Notes under the pieces: generated by a model
Seen by the model: the letters and a program-made list of their open reading frames with translations, nothing else
Databases searched by the model: none
Told to the model about the DNA's origin: nothing
DNA from: Lactobacillus intestinalis
GTDB lineage: Bacteria; Bacillota; Bacilli; Lactobacillales; Lactobacillaceae
Length of the DNA: 64,000 bases
Reading direction: 5' to 3'
Assembly: GCF_024397795.1 (NCBI RefSeq)
Contig: NZ_CP072985.1
Coordinates: 186,001 to 250,000 of the forward strand
Made by a program: the position numbers and the translations under genes
Part shown: piece after piece, positions 16,116 through 25,388 of the stretch
Layout: every line of letters starts with the position of its first letter
Position numbering within the stretch: the stretch's first letter is position 1

Positions 16116-17699
16116 ATGAGCTTTAAAGGATTTATCAAGACAAATTACCTTAGATTTATTTATATCAATTTTTTATCCATTATTTCTGGATTGGGCGCAA
16201 TTGGTGCTGGGTATGTCCAAATGTACTGGTTAACTTTCATCAAGAACAAAAACTGGATGGGAGTGTTATGGACAAGTCTTGCTAGCGGACTCTTATATTT
16301 AGCAGCGCAAGGGTTAATTTATTACATTCAGTTTGTTACGCGTATTCAAGAAGAGGAATATAATAAAAAAATTCGTAATAATCTTGCTAGTCATTACTTT
16401 AAAGATGATAAGTATCACAAAATAGCTGCGGTTCAAAATCGAATGACCAACGACCTTGAGATGGTAAGAGAAAATTATTTTGATTGGTACATTATCGTTC
16501 CTTTTTATGGAACAATGTTTGTTGGTGCTTTAGTTGCCTTACTCACAATTCATTGGCAAATTTTTGTTGTAAGTATTTTGATTGATATTGCATCTTACTA
16601 TATTCCTAAACTTATTCAGAAAAAGATGGAGAAGGCCACAACAAATGTTTCTGTTCAAAATAAACATTATTTAGATGTGTTGGAAAAATGGTTTTCTGGA
16701 GTTGAAGAATTACGCAGATACTTTGCTGGTGCAAAGCTATTTCAAGTTCAGAATCAAGCAGCTAATAAGATTGAAAAAGCCCATATTCATCAAACTGGTA
16801 CTCAGCAAGAACTAATTGTAATAAATGGATTATGTAACTCAATAGGACAATTGATCCTTCTTTCTTTGACTGGATATATGATCACTCAAGGACAAGTACT
16901 TTTTGGTGCAATCATGTCAGTACAAAATTTTGCAGCTAATATTTCCATTGGCTTGCAACAAATGATCCAAGCATTGAGTTTTATGAAATCTTCTGAAGAA
17001 CTAATGGGCCAAATTAGTAATGATTCTGCACCACTACAGAATAATTCAAATGTTCAGAGGAAAAAGCCAGCTCTAATTTCTACTGAGAATTTAGCTTTAG
17101 CTTTTCCAAATGGTGAGAAGTTAAGTTTTCCTGATATTCAAATAAAATCCGGAGAAAAGATTTTGTTAACTGGAGATTCAGGAGCTGGAAAATCTACCTT
17201 GTTTAAATTGATATTAGGTTCAGTAAGGCCGACACAGGGATCTATTATTTTTAAAGATAAAAATGGAAAAGAAGTTGTTCCTGATATGTCGAAGATTGGT
17301 TATATTCCACAAGATCCAAATCTCTTTCCTGGGACGATTGAAGAAAACATTACCATGTTTAATTCAAAATTAAATTCTCAAGTAGAGCCTATAATCAAAG
17401 AAGTTAATTTTGCTAATGATATTGCTAAATTCAAGGAAGGATTAGAGCATCAATTAAATCTAGATAAACTAAATATTTCGGGCGGTCAAAGACAAAAGAT
17501 CGTTCTAGCCCGAGCTAAAGTGCATGGAAGTGATATAATTTTGATCGATGAAGGAACTAGTGCGATAGATCAAAAAGCAACCATGAATATTTTAAAGAAT
17601 TTAGTTAAGGGTAAAGAAACGATTATTTTTATAGCGCACAATTTTAATCAAGATATGCGTGCATTATTTGATCGTGAAATTCATTTAGTTAAAGAGTGA
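16116..17699 (+). CDS. ABC exporter subunit (TMD-NBD), second of pair
   Basis: The 527-residue partner of the preceding gene has the same architecture: membrane domain to about 290, Walker A GDSGAGKST near 352, signature ISGGQRQKIVLARA near 453, Walker B ILIDEGTSAIDQ near 473. Shared peptides such as EELRRY, APLQN and GEKILLTGDSG show the two arose by tandem duplication. GGAGGTGAG overlapping the end of the first gene supplies the ribosome binding site, so translation is probably coupled. An export role is clear; the cargo (drug, peptide or lipid) is not. Confidence 0.88.
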   Translation: MSFKGFIKTNYLRFIYINFLSIISGLGAIGAGYVQMYWLTFIKNKNWMGVLWTSLASGLLYLAAQGLIYYIQFVTRIQEEEYNKKIRNNLASHYFKDDKYHKIAAVQNRMTNDLEMVRENYFDWYIIVPFYGTMFVGALVALLTIHWQIFVVSILIDIASYYIPKLIQKKMEKATTNVSVQNKHYLDVLEKWFSGVEELRRYFAGAKLFQVQNQAANKIEKAHIHQTGTQQELIVINGLCNSIGQLILLSLTGYMITQGQVLFGAIMSVQNFAANISIGLQQMIQALSFMKSSEELMGQISNDSAPLQNNSNVQRKKPALISTENLALAFPNGEKLSFPDIQIKSGEKILLTGDSGAGKSTLFKLILGSVRPTQGSIIFKDKNGKEVVPDMSKIGYIPQDPNLFPGTIEENITMFNSKLNSQVEPIIKEVNFANDIAKFKEGLEHQLNLDKLNISGGQRQKIVLARAKVHGSDIILIDEGTSAIDQKATMNILKNLVKGKETIIFIAHNFNQDMRALFDREIHLVKE

Positions 17700-17708
17700 A
17701 GATAAAGA

Positions 17709-17752
17709 AATACTGGTAATCAACGTTAAAATAAATATTGATTGCCAGTATT
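17709..17752 (+). terminator. Intrinsic terminator of ABC pair
   Basis: AATACTGGTAATCAA pairs with TTGATTGCCAGTATT with one mismatch, followed by TTCT. It lies between convergent genes. Confidence 0.75.
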
Positions 17753-17778
17753 TTCTGCCTAAAGGGATGTATTTTTAA

Positions 17779-18531
17779 TTAAAGATCATTGTCTAACTTA
17801 TTTTTAGTAACGGATGTATCTAGAATATATGTATTGTAACTTTGAGTTACGTCTACATCAAACTGGTTAAGTAAGTCCATTGCTGCCCAATCAGTATCGT
17901 CTGCTTCAAAAAATATGCTTTCGAAAGAATTGAACATATCTAATAGCACGCTTTGAATGAACTTAGGACATGTTTTTGGATTCGTAGAACAAATATAAGC
18001 AATTTCATTATTTTCGGTAAAAATAATATTTTCAATTTGAGAATCTTTATTAAGTTGATAATATCCTGTTTTAGTCGGAACTTCTTTAATAAACTGATCT
18101 TTTGAGATCGTTAGTGGTGACACAACTTTATGACTATTTTTATAATATTGGTATAGAAAATCACAACAGTCTAAATATTTATTATTGTGCATATCGAATT
18201 TTTGAATAGTTATTTTTTCTTCAGGAAGCAATTTCATATTATCTTTTTTAACAGTTAATGAAAAACACCGTCTTTTTAATTGAAAGCCATTTTTAGTTAA
18301 AAAAGCGATTAAATACTTTTCAGTTGAATCAAGCATAACTTGTAGTGGTTTCTTTTTATCTTGTATGATTAAAGAAAAAGGCGAAGAGAGTGGATATGTA
18401 AGAAGGTTAAATTTAAGATAGCAATTTTGATTATGATAGTCGTTGGTATAAGTAGAGATTGTGCCGATACTTTTGTTATTTTCAAATAATTGGTAAGTAT
18501 TTGAGTTGATTTTAAGGATCTTGCTAGTCAT
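17779..18531 (-). CDS. Possible GNAT-like acetyltransferase
   Basis: The 250-residue cytosolic protein has no signal peptide or membrane helix. A stretch around residues 55-95 (LLTYPLSSPFSLIIQDKKKP, then LIAFLTKNGFQLKRRCFSL) resembles the end of a GNAT fold, where LxxxGF precedes the last strands. The second half (from about 105) contains SHKVVSPLTISKDQFIKE and NNEIAYICST, again GNAT-like in rhythm. The canonical acetyl-CoA motif R/Q-x-x-G-x-G/A is not visible, so the assignment is weak. It is monocistronic, between two convergent terminators. Confidence 0.4.
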   Translation of the reverse strand: MTSKILKINSNTYQLFENNKSIGTISTYTNDYHNQNCYLKFNLLTYPLSSPFSLIIQDKKKPLQVMLDSTEKYLIAFLTKNGFQLKRRCFSLTVKKDNMKLLPEEKITIQKFDMHNNKYLDCCDFLYQYYKNSHKVVSPLTISKDQFIKEVPTKTGYYQLNKDSQIENIIFTENNEIAYICSTNPKTCPKFIQSVLLDMFNSFESIFFEADDTDWAAMDLLNQFDVDVTQSYNTYILDTSVTKNKLDNDL

Positions 18532-18706
18532 TGTATTCTTAACCCTTTACTATAAAAACGAAAGAAGTATTAAAATAAATATAGCGTAAAATCCACATTT
18601 ATTAAATGTTTTTATGAGAAGACAGATAATGATAACAATTGAACAATTAAGCAATTTTCCAAATAAGATTTTGATTAATTAGAAGTTTGAAATACTCTAA
18701 TACAAG

Positions 18707-18758
18707 AAAAATGCTACTAAATCAAGGCTTAATAACCTTTAGATTTAGCAGCATTTTT
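18707..18758 (-). terminator. Intrinsic terminator of MFS gene
   Basis: AAAAATGCTACTAAATC pairs with GATTTAGCAGCATTTTT with one mismatch. It lies just past the MFS stop on the minus strand and has A and T runs on both sides. Confidence 0.75.
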
Positions 18759-18777
18759 TAGATTAATATTAAAGTAT

Positions 18778-19959
18778 TTAATTCTTGTATTTTAGACTGG
18801 CGTATATATTCCTAGCAACTTCAATTAAGGTTACGATTCCAAAGAAGATAGCTGAGGAAAGTAGAGCTTTATCTGAATTCTTAGCAATGATTGAAATAAT
18901 AAAGGGAGAAATTACAGCCCCAATGTCCATCATAATTAAGCATAAGGTGGTAGCAAGATTACTTAATTTGTCAGGGACACTTAAGGAAATCGATTTAAAG
19001 ATGTATGGCATTACAATACCAAAACCTGCACCAAGTACAATGCATCCCACTACCAACACAAAGGTATTTCTTGCGCTACTAATTAAGTAAAACCCAAGTG
19101 CATTTAAAACCATACATAAAACCCATACCCGCTGGTGCAGTTTAATATAAAGCCAATTAAATGCGATACCACATGGAATACCAGTAATAGCAATTACTGC
19201 TAGCATTAACGAAGCCATACTTTCATTTCCTAAATGAAAATCTACGATAAAACTAGGAAGTTTGTAAGCAAGAGCCATGTAGAAAATATAAATCAAAAGT
19301 GTAAGGATACTGAGATAAATAATGTTTGAATTAAAAGCTTGTTTTATATTAGAAAGGGAAAAATGTTTTCCAGAAGAATGCTTAGTTTTCTTAGGAACTT
19401 TAATAAAGTGTTCAAACATAAAAAATACTGGAATTGCTAGGATATATACCCAGAAAACAGCGTGCCAAGATAATGTTACTAGATAACAAATAATAAAGGC
19501 AGAAGCGATGTAGCCAACATCGTTCATAATGTTTTGGAAACATAATAGGCGATTGAGTTCAGTTTTATGATTTTCATAAATCATCATAATTAAACTTACG
19601 GCTAAGGAGTTATAAATCCCGATACCAAATCCAAGCAAGATCCGGAGAATAAATATTAGCCAAAAACTATTAACAATTACTGGTAAAGTTCCGCAGATTC
19701 CAACTAGAGCTAATCCAATTAAAATTACTTTTTTTCTGCCAATTTTTTTAACTAGAAAAGGATTTATTAAAAGACCAAATATTTCTCCAAAATTAGGAAT
19801 AGTAGTCAGTAATTCAACTGTCACACGAGGAATATTAGGAAAGGCTCTTTCCATTAAGGGAAGAGCAGGAGAAATAACAGAGGGCATCATAATGAAGAGA
19901 GAAATTGCTAATAAAGTAGCTTTAAAGATTGGTTTAGATACCTCTTTTTCAATATCCAT
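18778..19959 (-). CDS. MFS transporter
   Basis: The 393-residue protein shows twelve hydrophobic segments. The loop 2-3 motif appears as NPFLVKKIGRKKVILIG, the usual G-x-x-x-D-R-x-G-R-K/R-x variant of the major facilitator superfamily, and the helix 4 region reads RILLGFGIGIYNSLAVSLI. It resembles drug or sugar exporters of the DHA1 type but the substrate cannot be read. AAAGGACGATAG precedes the ATG. It stands alone between the GNAT-like gene and the glycosyltransferase pair, all on the minus strand but separated by terminators or gaps. Confidence 0.88.
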   Translation of the reverse strand: MDIEKEVSKPIFKATLLAISLFIMMPSVISPALPLMERAFPNIPRVTVELLTTIPNFGEIFGLLINPFLVKKIGRKKVILIGLALVGICGTLPVIVNSFWLIFILRILLGFGIGIYNSLAVSLIMMIYENHKTELNRLLCFQNIMNDVGYIASAFIICYLVTLSWHAVFWVYILAIPVFFMFEHFIKVPKKTKHSSGKHFSLSNIKQAFNSNIIYLSILTLLIYIFYMALAYKLPSFIVDFHLGNESMASLMLAVIAITGIPCGIAFNWLYIKLHQRVWVLCMVLNALGFYLISSARNTFVLVVGCIVLGAGFGIVMPYIFKSISLSVPDKLSNLATTLCLIMMDIGAVISPFIISIIAKNSDKALLSSAIFFGIVTLIEVARNIYASLKYKN

Positions 19960-20133
19960 AACTATCGTCCTTTCTTTGAAAATATTGCTTTCACCGTCAT
20001 TCTAACAAAGATAGGTAGAAGAATAAGAAATAAACATTAGGAGTAAAAGGAAGAATAAGGAAAACATAGAAAAAAGCTTGATTTACAATGCGATATTGAA
20101 ATCAAGCCTAAAAATAAAGATATTGATTAAAAA

Positions 20134-21141
20134 CTAGTCAAATCGAGCCTTAAAAATTGCCTCCACTAGTGCTCTTTTAGTGAAATATCCGTTTCTAATT
20201 AATTTTGCAAAATTATCTACGTTCTCGACCATTTGATTATATTCAGAATCACTAATTTGAAGGACTTTTTCTTGAGCTTCTTCTAAATTGTTTACAACTA
20301 GACCGAGATTTTTTCTTTTTATTATTTCTACTTCAGCTAGGTTATCTTTTACAATAAGTGGTAATCCGGCAGCTAAATAGGTACTAGTTTTAAAAGTAGT
20401 ATTTAAGGTCATATATTGTTCCCAGGATTTATTAATAGTTCCCCATACAAGTCCAAAGCCACCATGAGAACGTATGTCGTCTAATAATATTGATTCGGGT
20501 TTATGCCCAACAAATTGTACATTAGACCTGTTTTCACCAACTGGATTGCCATAAATTCTTAAATTAGCTTTGGAATCTTTCCAATCGGGTAGAGAACCAA
20601 ATTTTTCAGCACTTCCTGCAAAATTGATTATTTTTTTATTTTCTGGCTTAGTATCATAAAGAATTTGAGCAGGATGATCCCAAAAATACTGAATAACGTA
20701 TGGTTTTTCAGCTAATCCATTTTTTCTTAAAAAGTCGTACATATTTTGAGAAGGAACAATTAAAATATCGAATTTATTATAATAGTCAATATAAGCAGGA
20801 AGAAGATAGTGATTCTCCGGAGACATTAGGGGAGGAACATCATGAATAAATAGCACTTTTTTGATATTCGGATAAATATTAAGATGATCGATAAAAGCAT
20901 TTTCCCAGTTTACTCCAAGCCAGACGGGAGTTTGAACAATCACAGTGTCACCCGGATTTAAAGCTGCAATGATTCCATCAAATCTCGTATCAAGGTACAT
21001 TTTAGGCTCATCTGGCCAATTGTAAGTAAAGATTCCAAACTCATCAATACCTAATTCATTTGCATAATCTACAACCATTTTTTGAACTGGTTGAATAATA
21101 TCTACGGAAAAACCATTAATTTTTGTGATATATACGGCCAT
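20134..21141 (-). CDS. Gtf3-like glycosyltransferase
   Basis: The 335-residue protein begins MAVYITKINGFSVDIIQPVQ and has IAALNPGDTVIVQTPVWLG, KKVLFIHDVPPLM and FDILIVPSQNMYDFL. These match the Gtf3-type (GT113) glucosyltransferases that add the second sugar to serine-rich-repeat adhesins. The C-terminal half carries the GT-B nucleotide-sugar region (TFKTSTYLAAGLPLIVKDNL). It is a tandem paralogue of the gene at 21153, 11 bp away, and is read after it in one transcript. No adhesin or GtfA/GtfB gene is present in the window, so the acceptor is unknown and polysaccharide synthesis is an alternative. Confidence 0.85.
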   Translation of the reverse strand: MAVYITKINGFSVDIIQPVQKMVVDYANELGIDEFGIFTYNWPDEPKMYLDTRFDGIIAALNPGDTVIVQTPVWLGVNWENAFIDHLNIYPNIKKVLFIHDVPPLMSPENHYLLPAYIDYYNKFDILIVPSQNMYDFLRKNGLAEKPYVIQYFWDHPAQILYDTKPENKKIINFAGSAEKFGSLPDWKDSKANLRIYGNPVGENRSNVQFVGHKPESILLDDIRSHGGFGLVWGTINKSWEQYMTLNTTFKTSTYLAAGLPLIVKDNLAEVEIIKRKNLGLVVNNLEEAQEKVLQISDSEYNQMVENVDNFAKLIRNGYFTKRALVEAIFKARFD

Positions 21142-21152
21142 TATATAATTAC

Positions 21153-22163
21153 CTATTCAAAATTATCTTTCATTACTGAATCTATTAAAACTTTTTTAGT
21201 AAAATATCCATTTTGTATCAATTTTGAAAACTTATCAATGTTTTTAATCATGTCTTCATATTGTTCATCAGAGAGTATTGAAATTTTTTCTGCGATTTCT
21301 TCTAAACTTGTAGTGACAATTCCTAATTTCTTCTCTTTTATTTTTTCTGCGATTGGAGATGTATCACTGACTATTACAGGAATACCAGCGGCTAAATATG
21401 TGCTTACGATATAAGAGGGGTGAAGGTGGCTGTATTCATCTTGAGACCAAGCGAAGCCAAATCCTCCAGTTTGCCGGAGTTCTGCAAGTAAAGCAGGATC
21501 ACTTTTTTGACCAGCTAATTCTACATTAGGATTGTTGCTAATACTGTGGTCAATTCTAGCACCATATAATTTTAATTTTATATCAGAACTACTCCACTGA
21601 TTTATATAATCAGAATTGGGAAATTTATCTATAAGATTAATCGTCTTACTATTTTTAGGCTTGTTAGAAGAGTCAATAGTAGAAGTATAGGGATGATCGA
21701 AAAAATGCTGGATTACATATTTCTTCTTTTGGAGCCCATTTTTTCTTAGAAAATCATACATATTTTGAGAGGGAACGATTAATACATCTGCCTTATTATA
21801 ATAATTAATTACATTAGGCAGTAAATCTTTTTTATTATTATCGATTAGAGGAATAACATCGTGAATAAAAATAATTTTTTGAATAGCTTGATAAATAAAT
21901 AGATGATCAATAAAAGCTTGATCCCAGTCCATAGAGATCCAACTAGGAGATTGTAAAATAACTGTATCTCCAGCATTTAAAGAAGCCATGATTCCATCAA
22001 AACGTGTATTGCGGGCATCTACTGGTTCATCTGGCCAATTGTAAGTGAAGATACAAAATTTGTTCATTCCCAATTGCTTACCGTAATTTGCAACTATCTG
22101 TTGATTATTTTGAGCATCATTATATAAGGCCATTCCATTTAAAGTAGTAATGTGAATTGTCAT
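21153..22163 (-). CDS. Gtf3-like glycosyltransferase, tandem paralogue
   Basis: The 336-residue protein shares the plan and many blocks of its downstream neighbour: GIMASLNAGDTVILQSPSWIS, QKIIFIHDVIPLID, ADVLIVPSQNMYDFLRKNGL and YIVSTYLAAGIPVIV, ending with NGYFTKK near the C-terminus. It is a cytosolic GT-B-fold glycosyltransferase of the Gtf3 family. Differences between the two lie mainly in the middle, which may change sugar or acceptor preference. AAGGAGTTAAAATG provides the start. The upstream 180-bp gap is shared with the divergent nitroreductase gene. Confidence 0.85.
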   Translation of the reverse strand: MTIHITTLNGMALYNDAQNNQQIVANYGKQLGMNKFCIFTYNWPDEPVDARNTRFDGIMASLNAGDTVILQSPSWISMDWDQAFIDHLFIYQAIQKIIFIHDVIPLIDNNKKDLLPNVINYYNKADVLIVPSQNMYDFLRKNGLQKKKYVIQHFFDHPYTSTIDSSNKPKNSKTINLIDKFPNSDYINQWSSSDIKLKLYGARIDHSISNNPNVELAGQKSDPALLAELRQTGGFGFAWSQDEYSHLHPSYIVSTYLAAGIPVIVSDTSPIAEKIKEKKLGIVTTSLEEIAEKISILSDEQYEDMIKNIDKFSKLIQNGYFTKKVLIDSVMKDNFE

Positions 22164-22343
22164 TTTAACTCCTTAATTGTGCTTATATTTAAGTTAAGTA
22201 TAGAAAAGAAGAAAAATAAAAACAAGATTAGAAGAAAATAATTGATAAAAACGCTCATTAAGGATGATGAATGTAAATGGTGTAAGATTAATTTATAGAC
22301 ATTTTTATTAAAGTATTTCACTTTTTGAAGGGAGGAGAACATC

Positions 22344-22826
22344 ATGAACGCAATTTTTGAAAGAGAAGCAGGTAGAAAATATACTAATGAAGAAGTAGAT
22401 GAAGAAAAAATCCAAAAGCTAATTGATGCTTTTCAAGCTTCGCCTTGTGCTATGCACCAAACAGATGTCATGGAACTTAGCATAATTACAAAACCAGAAC
22501 TACTTAAAAAGATAGAAGATAGTACGGACAATTCGTGTTACAATGCACCGTTAATATTTATGATTAATACTAAAAAGGACAGTCCATTTGGTGAAAGGGA
22601 TGCTTCTGTAGCTGTTGAGAATGTAATGGTAGAAGCAGCTGATTTAGGTTTAGGATCAGTTTATGTAATGGGCGGAGTATTTGCACTAAATAAGTTTCCT
22701 GAGCTCCAAAAAGAATTGGGAATGAATGAAGGTTATGAAACTACTGTGCTCGTGCCAATTGGTTATCCAGCTGATAAAGAACAAGTAGAAGATAGAAGCA
22801 ATCGTTATAAAGTGGTTAGAAAATAA
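22344..22826 (+). CDS. Nitroreductase-family protein, paralogue
   Basis: This 160-residue protein is colinear with the one at 2798-3280 over its whole length: MNAIFEREAGRKYTNEEVDE, HQTDVMELSIIT, SCYNAPLIFMINTKKDS, GERDASVAVENVMVEAADLG, EDRSNRYKVVRK. It should bind FMN and use NAD(P)H on an unknown nitro or quinone-like substrate. The second Arg of the N-terminal R-R-x-R-x-Y pattern is changed (EAGRKY), which may alter FMN phosphate contacts. GGGAGGAGAA precedes the ATG. As with its paralogue, the next gene is a convergent ABC gene across a terminator. Confidence 0.85.
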   Translation: MNAIFEREAGRKYTNEEVDEEKIQKLIDAFQASPCAMHQTDVMELSIITKPELLKKIEDSTDNSCYNAPLIFMINTKKDSPFGERDASVAVENVMVEAADLGLGSVYVMGGVFALNKFPELQKELGMNEGYETTVLVPIGYPADKEQVEDRSNRYKVVRK

Positions 22827-22840
22827 GTGAAAATATACTA

Positions 22841-22880
22841 AAAAGGTACAGTGACGCTATATGTAGTGGCTGTACCTTTT
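22841..22880. terminator. Bidirectional intrinsic terminator
   Basis: AAAAGGTACAG (22841-22851) pairs with CTGTACCTTTT (22870-22880) between the convergent nitroreductase and ABC genes. Confidence 0.85.
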
Positions 22881-22889
22881 TACTATATT

Positions 22890-24467
22890 TTATTTACTTA
22901 AATCAATAATTTTATCGAAAAGTTTCTTTTCTTGATCGGAAATTTTATGGGCTACTTCAATTACTGCAAAGTTAGGATTAGTTAGAAGTGTTTTATGAAT
23001 TTGCAATGAAAGTTTATTATCTAACGCACTGGTTGCTTCATCAGCAAGTAAAATTGGTCTTTTAGCTAAAATAGCTCGAGCGATCTCAATTCTCTGAATT
23101 TGACCTCCAGAAAGATTATTACCATTTTGACCAACTCGATAGTCGAATCCTTTGCTGTCAATTAATTCTGTCAGTCCGGCTAATTGAATCGCATTCATTA
23201 ATTCATCTTTTGAATATTTTTTACCTAAAGTTAAGTTAAAAAGTAAACTCCGATCAAATATAAATGGCTTTTGGTTGATATAACCGAAATATTCATGAGC
23301 CTTGGTCCAGTTATCTTCTATATGTTGATCATCGATAATGACTGAACCAGCAGTTGGAGTAAGCTGTCCTACTAACAAGCGTAAGAGAGTAGTTTTACCA
23401 AAACCACTTGGAGCCATTAGTAATATTTTTTCGTTCTTTTCGAGTGTAAAGGATACATCGTTTAAAATTGATTTATCATTCACAATATATGTTAAATTTT
23501 CAATCTTTAATTGATTGAAAGATAAAAAAGATGAGGTAGGGGATGTATTTTTTGAGTGTAGTGCCTTTTCGATTTTGTCCCAGATTGGTTTAGTAGAATG
23601 TATTTGGTTAATCTGATCAAAAATCATTGTAATTGGATTAATAAAGTCATTAGATAATTGAACAATCATGACTAAGGTACCAGCTCCAATTTGGCCATTG
23701 AACATTAGAATGGCGCCAATTAAAAATGGAACGATAAAGCTGAAAATATCTGCTATTGTAATAATTAAAGTAGAAATAGCACCCTGGGTATAGTTCAAAG
23801 AACGCAATGCATTTTCCATCTGTTTTGCTTGTTTGATTACATAAGAAACAAGCGGTATTTCAACATCATAGAGCATCGCTGTTTTCGAACCATTAATAGC
23901 ATCGGTAACGGCTTGAGTATATTCGGCATTTTTCTCTTCCCAAACCTTTGCCTTGTTTTGAATATCTTTAACGAATAATTTCTGAACAAAACCTGGAATA
24001 ATCGTGGCTACTACAAAGATTATTGTTAAAAGCCAAGAGTTTAATAAACCAACAATAATTGAAATGATGAAAGCTGCAGCTTCTGAGATAATCATTAATT
24101 CGTTAGCAATTTTTAGTGATTCTATTTGTTTTAAATCATTGGTCATCAAGTTGAGACCTTCTTTTTGTGAATCAGCTTGTTGATTTACTAAGTAGGTGAT
24201 AGTTTTATCCTTGAGCTTAATATTAATATCCCGTGTGATATCGAAACGTAAATAACGATATCCAAAATTTAAAAACATGATAACAATTAGAACAGTTGCT
24301 CCTAAAAGAGCGATAAGAACTAATTGCTTTAATGAGCCACGATGATATTGTGCACTGTTCAACATTATCTTCGTGACATAAGCGATGACGACATTACCAC
24401 AAGCACTTATGCAGGCTAAAAGGACATAAAGTGCTAGCTTCTTTTTGTTAGCAAACTTTAAAGACAT
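22890..24467 (-). CDS. ABC exporter (TMD-NBD)
   Basis: The 525-residue protein has an N-terminal membrane domain with about six helices (to about 280) and an ATPase domain: Walker A APSGFGKTT near 352, signature LSGGQIQRIEIARA near 450, Walker B ILLADEATSALD near 472 and the H-loop VAHK. Walker A has Phe between the Gly residues rather than the common Ser/Cys/Ala. It is a single gene and could work as a homodimer. It resembles the 14524/16116 pair in size and is a distinct type from the broken exporter at 3351-4941. The substrate is unknown. Confidence 0.87.
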   Translation of the reverse strand: MSLKFANKKKLALYVLLACISACGNVVIAYVTKIMLNSAQYHRGSLKQLVLIALLGATVLIVIMFLNFGYRYLRFDITRDINIKLKDKTITYLVNQQADSQKEGLNLMTNDLKQIESLKIANELMIISEAAAFIISIIVGLLNSWLLTIIFVVATIIPGFVQKLFVKDIQNKAKVWEEKNAEYTQAVTDAINGSKTAMLYDVEIPLVSYVIKQAKQMENALRSLNYTQGAISTLIITIADIFSFIVPFLIGAILMFNGQIGAGTLVMIVQLSNDFINPITMIFDQINQIHSTKPIWDKIEKALHSKNTSPTSSFLSFNQLKIENLTYIVNDKSILNDVSFTLEKNEKILLMAPSGFGKTTLLRLLVGQLTPTAGSVIIDDQHIEDNWTKAHEYFGYINQKPFIFDRSLLFNLTLGKKYSKDELMNAIQLAGLTELIDSKGFDYRVGQNGNNLSGGQIQRIEIARAILAKRPILLADEATSALDNKLSLQIHKTLLTNPNFAVIEVAHKISDQEKKLFDKIIDLSK

Positions 24468-24602
24468 AATATACCTTTCTAGACCCCATCAAAGTGACTT
24501 ATTTAGTCGTTTCTTCTTTGATAAAAATAATATAGCATATTTTGTTGAAAATTAAAATAGTATTAGATATTATTTTAATAAAAGAATTTGGAGGAAGTGT
24601 AA

Positions 24603-24938
24603 ATGCAAGAAAATTTAATATCGTTTATTAATACCTCACCTTTATTTATTGCAATTATTATTGGCTTTGTAGTTTCACTTAATGAAAATGCTTCTATAAG
24701 AGTACCGATCATTATAGTTATTATTTCAACAATTATTAGTTTCCTTTTGCCAATTTTTAATTTAAAATCTTGGGTTACTTATCCAGTAATTCTCTCTGAA
24801 AGTGCAGTGTTTGTTTTGGCCACAATGTTATTTAGTCAAAAGATGAAAAAGTGGCTGGCTTGGATTTTGGGTTTGATTGTAGGATTCGTTTGGGCAATTG
24901 TACTGCTTATTTTGCTAGGAGTGACTTTTAATATCTAA
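24603..24938 (+). CDS. Small multi-spanning membrane protein, paralogue of 5700 gene
   Basis: The 111 residues form about four hydrophobic helices (LFIAIIIGFVVSL, IIIVIISTIISFLLPIF, VILSESAVFVLATMLF, WLAWILGLIVGFVWAIVLLILLG). It shares the IIGF...S..E opening and the W-A-I...L.GV ending with the protein at 5700-6017. GGAGGAAG precedes ATG 24603. It is the first gene of a tightly packed run to 27880 and its stop overlaps the start of the next gene by one base (TAATG). The function is unknown. Confidence 0.65.
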   Translation: MQENLISFINTSPLFIAIIIGFVVSLNENASIRVPIIIVIISTIISFLLPIFNLKSWVTYPVILSESAVFVLATMLFSQKMKKWLAWILGLIVGFVWAIVLLILLGVTFNI

Positions 24939-25384
24939 TGTGTATTAGAAAGTATGAAAATTCTGATTTCGATCAATTGTGTCATGTGATGGATAGGGCA
25001 CGACTGCAGGAATTAAAGACAGCTAATATGGAGCAAGTGTTTATCCAATTGAGGGATGCCCCATATTTAGGATATTTGTTAAAATGCAAAATTTATGTAG
25101 CTGTTAAGGAAGAAAAAATAGTCGGATTCGTTGGTTTGCAACAACATGAATTATCGTTTTTATATGTAGATCCAACTTTTCAAAATCATGGAGTTGGGAA
25201 GAAATTAATGGAGTTTGCTTTAAAGCAATTAGAAAGACCAATAAAGCTAGAAGTGTTTACTGACAACTTTGCGGCTAAAATGTTATATGAGAAATATGGT
25301 TTTAAAGTAGTAAAAACTGTGGTTGAAAAGTGGTCTGATGAGTATCCAATAGAGTTTTCACAGGATACGATGGAATTGAAGTGA
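24938..25384 (+). CDS. GNAT-family N-acetyltransferase
   Basis: The 148-residue protein has the GNAT core: IVGFVGLQQHELSFLYVDPT for strands 3-4, QNHGVGKKLMEFAL as the acetyl-CoA pyrophosphate loop (Q-x-x-G-x-G/A), and NFAAKMLYEKYGFKVVK for the final helix and strand. It transfers acetyl from acetyl-CoA to an unknown small molecule or protein N-terminus. The start overlaps the upstream stop, so expression is coupled with the small membrane protein. Confidence 0.9.
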   Translation: MCIRKYENSDFDQLCHVMDRARLQELKTANMEQVFIQLRDAPYLGYLLKCKIYVAVKEEKIVGFVGLQQHELSFLYVDPTFQNHGVGKKLMEFALKQLERPIKLEVFTDNFAAKMLYEKYGFKVVKTVVEKWSDEYPIEFSQDTMELK

Positions 25385-25388
25385 GTAA

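Noticed and set aside
18624..18682. Short plus-strand frame MITIEQLSNFPNKILIN between the GNAT-like and MFS genes
   Set aside because: No ribosome binding site and only about 17-22 codons; kept as unexplained sequence.
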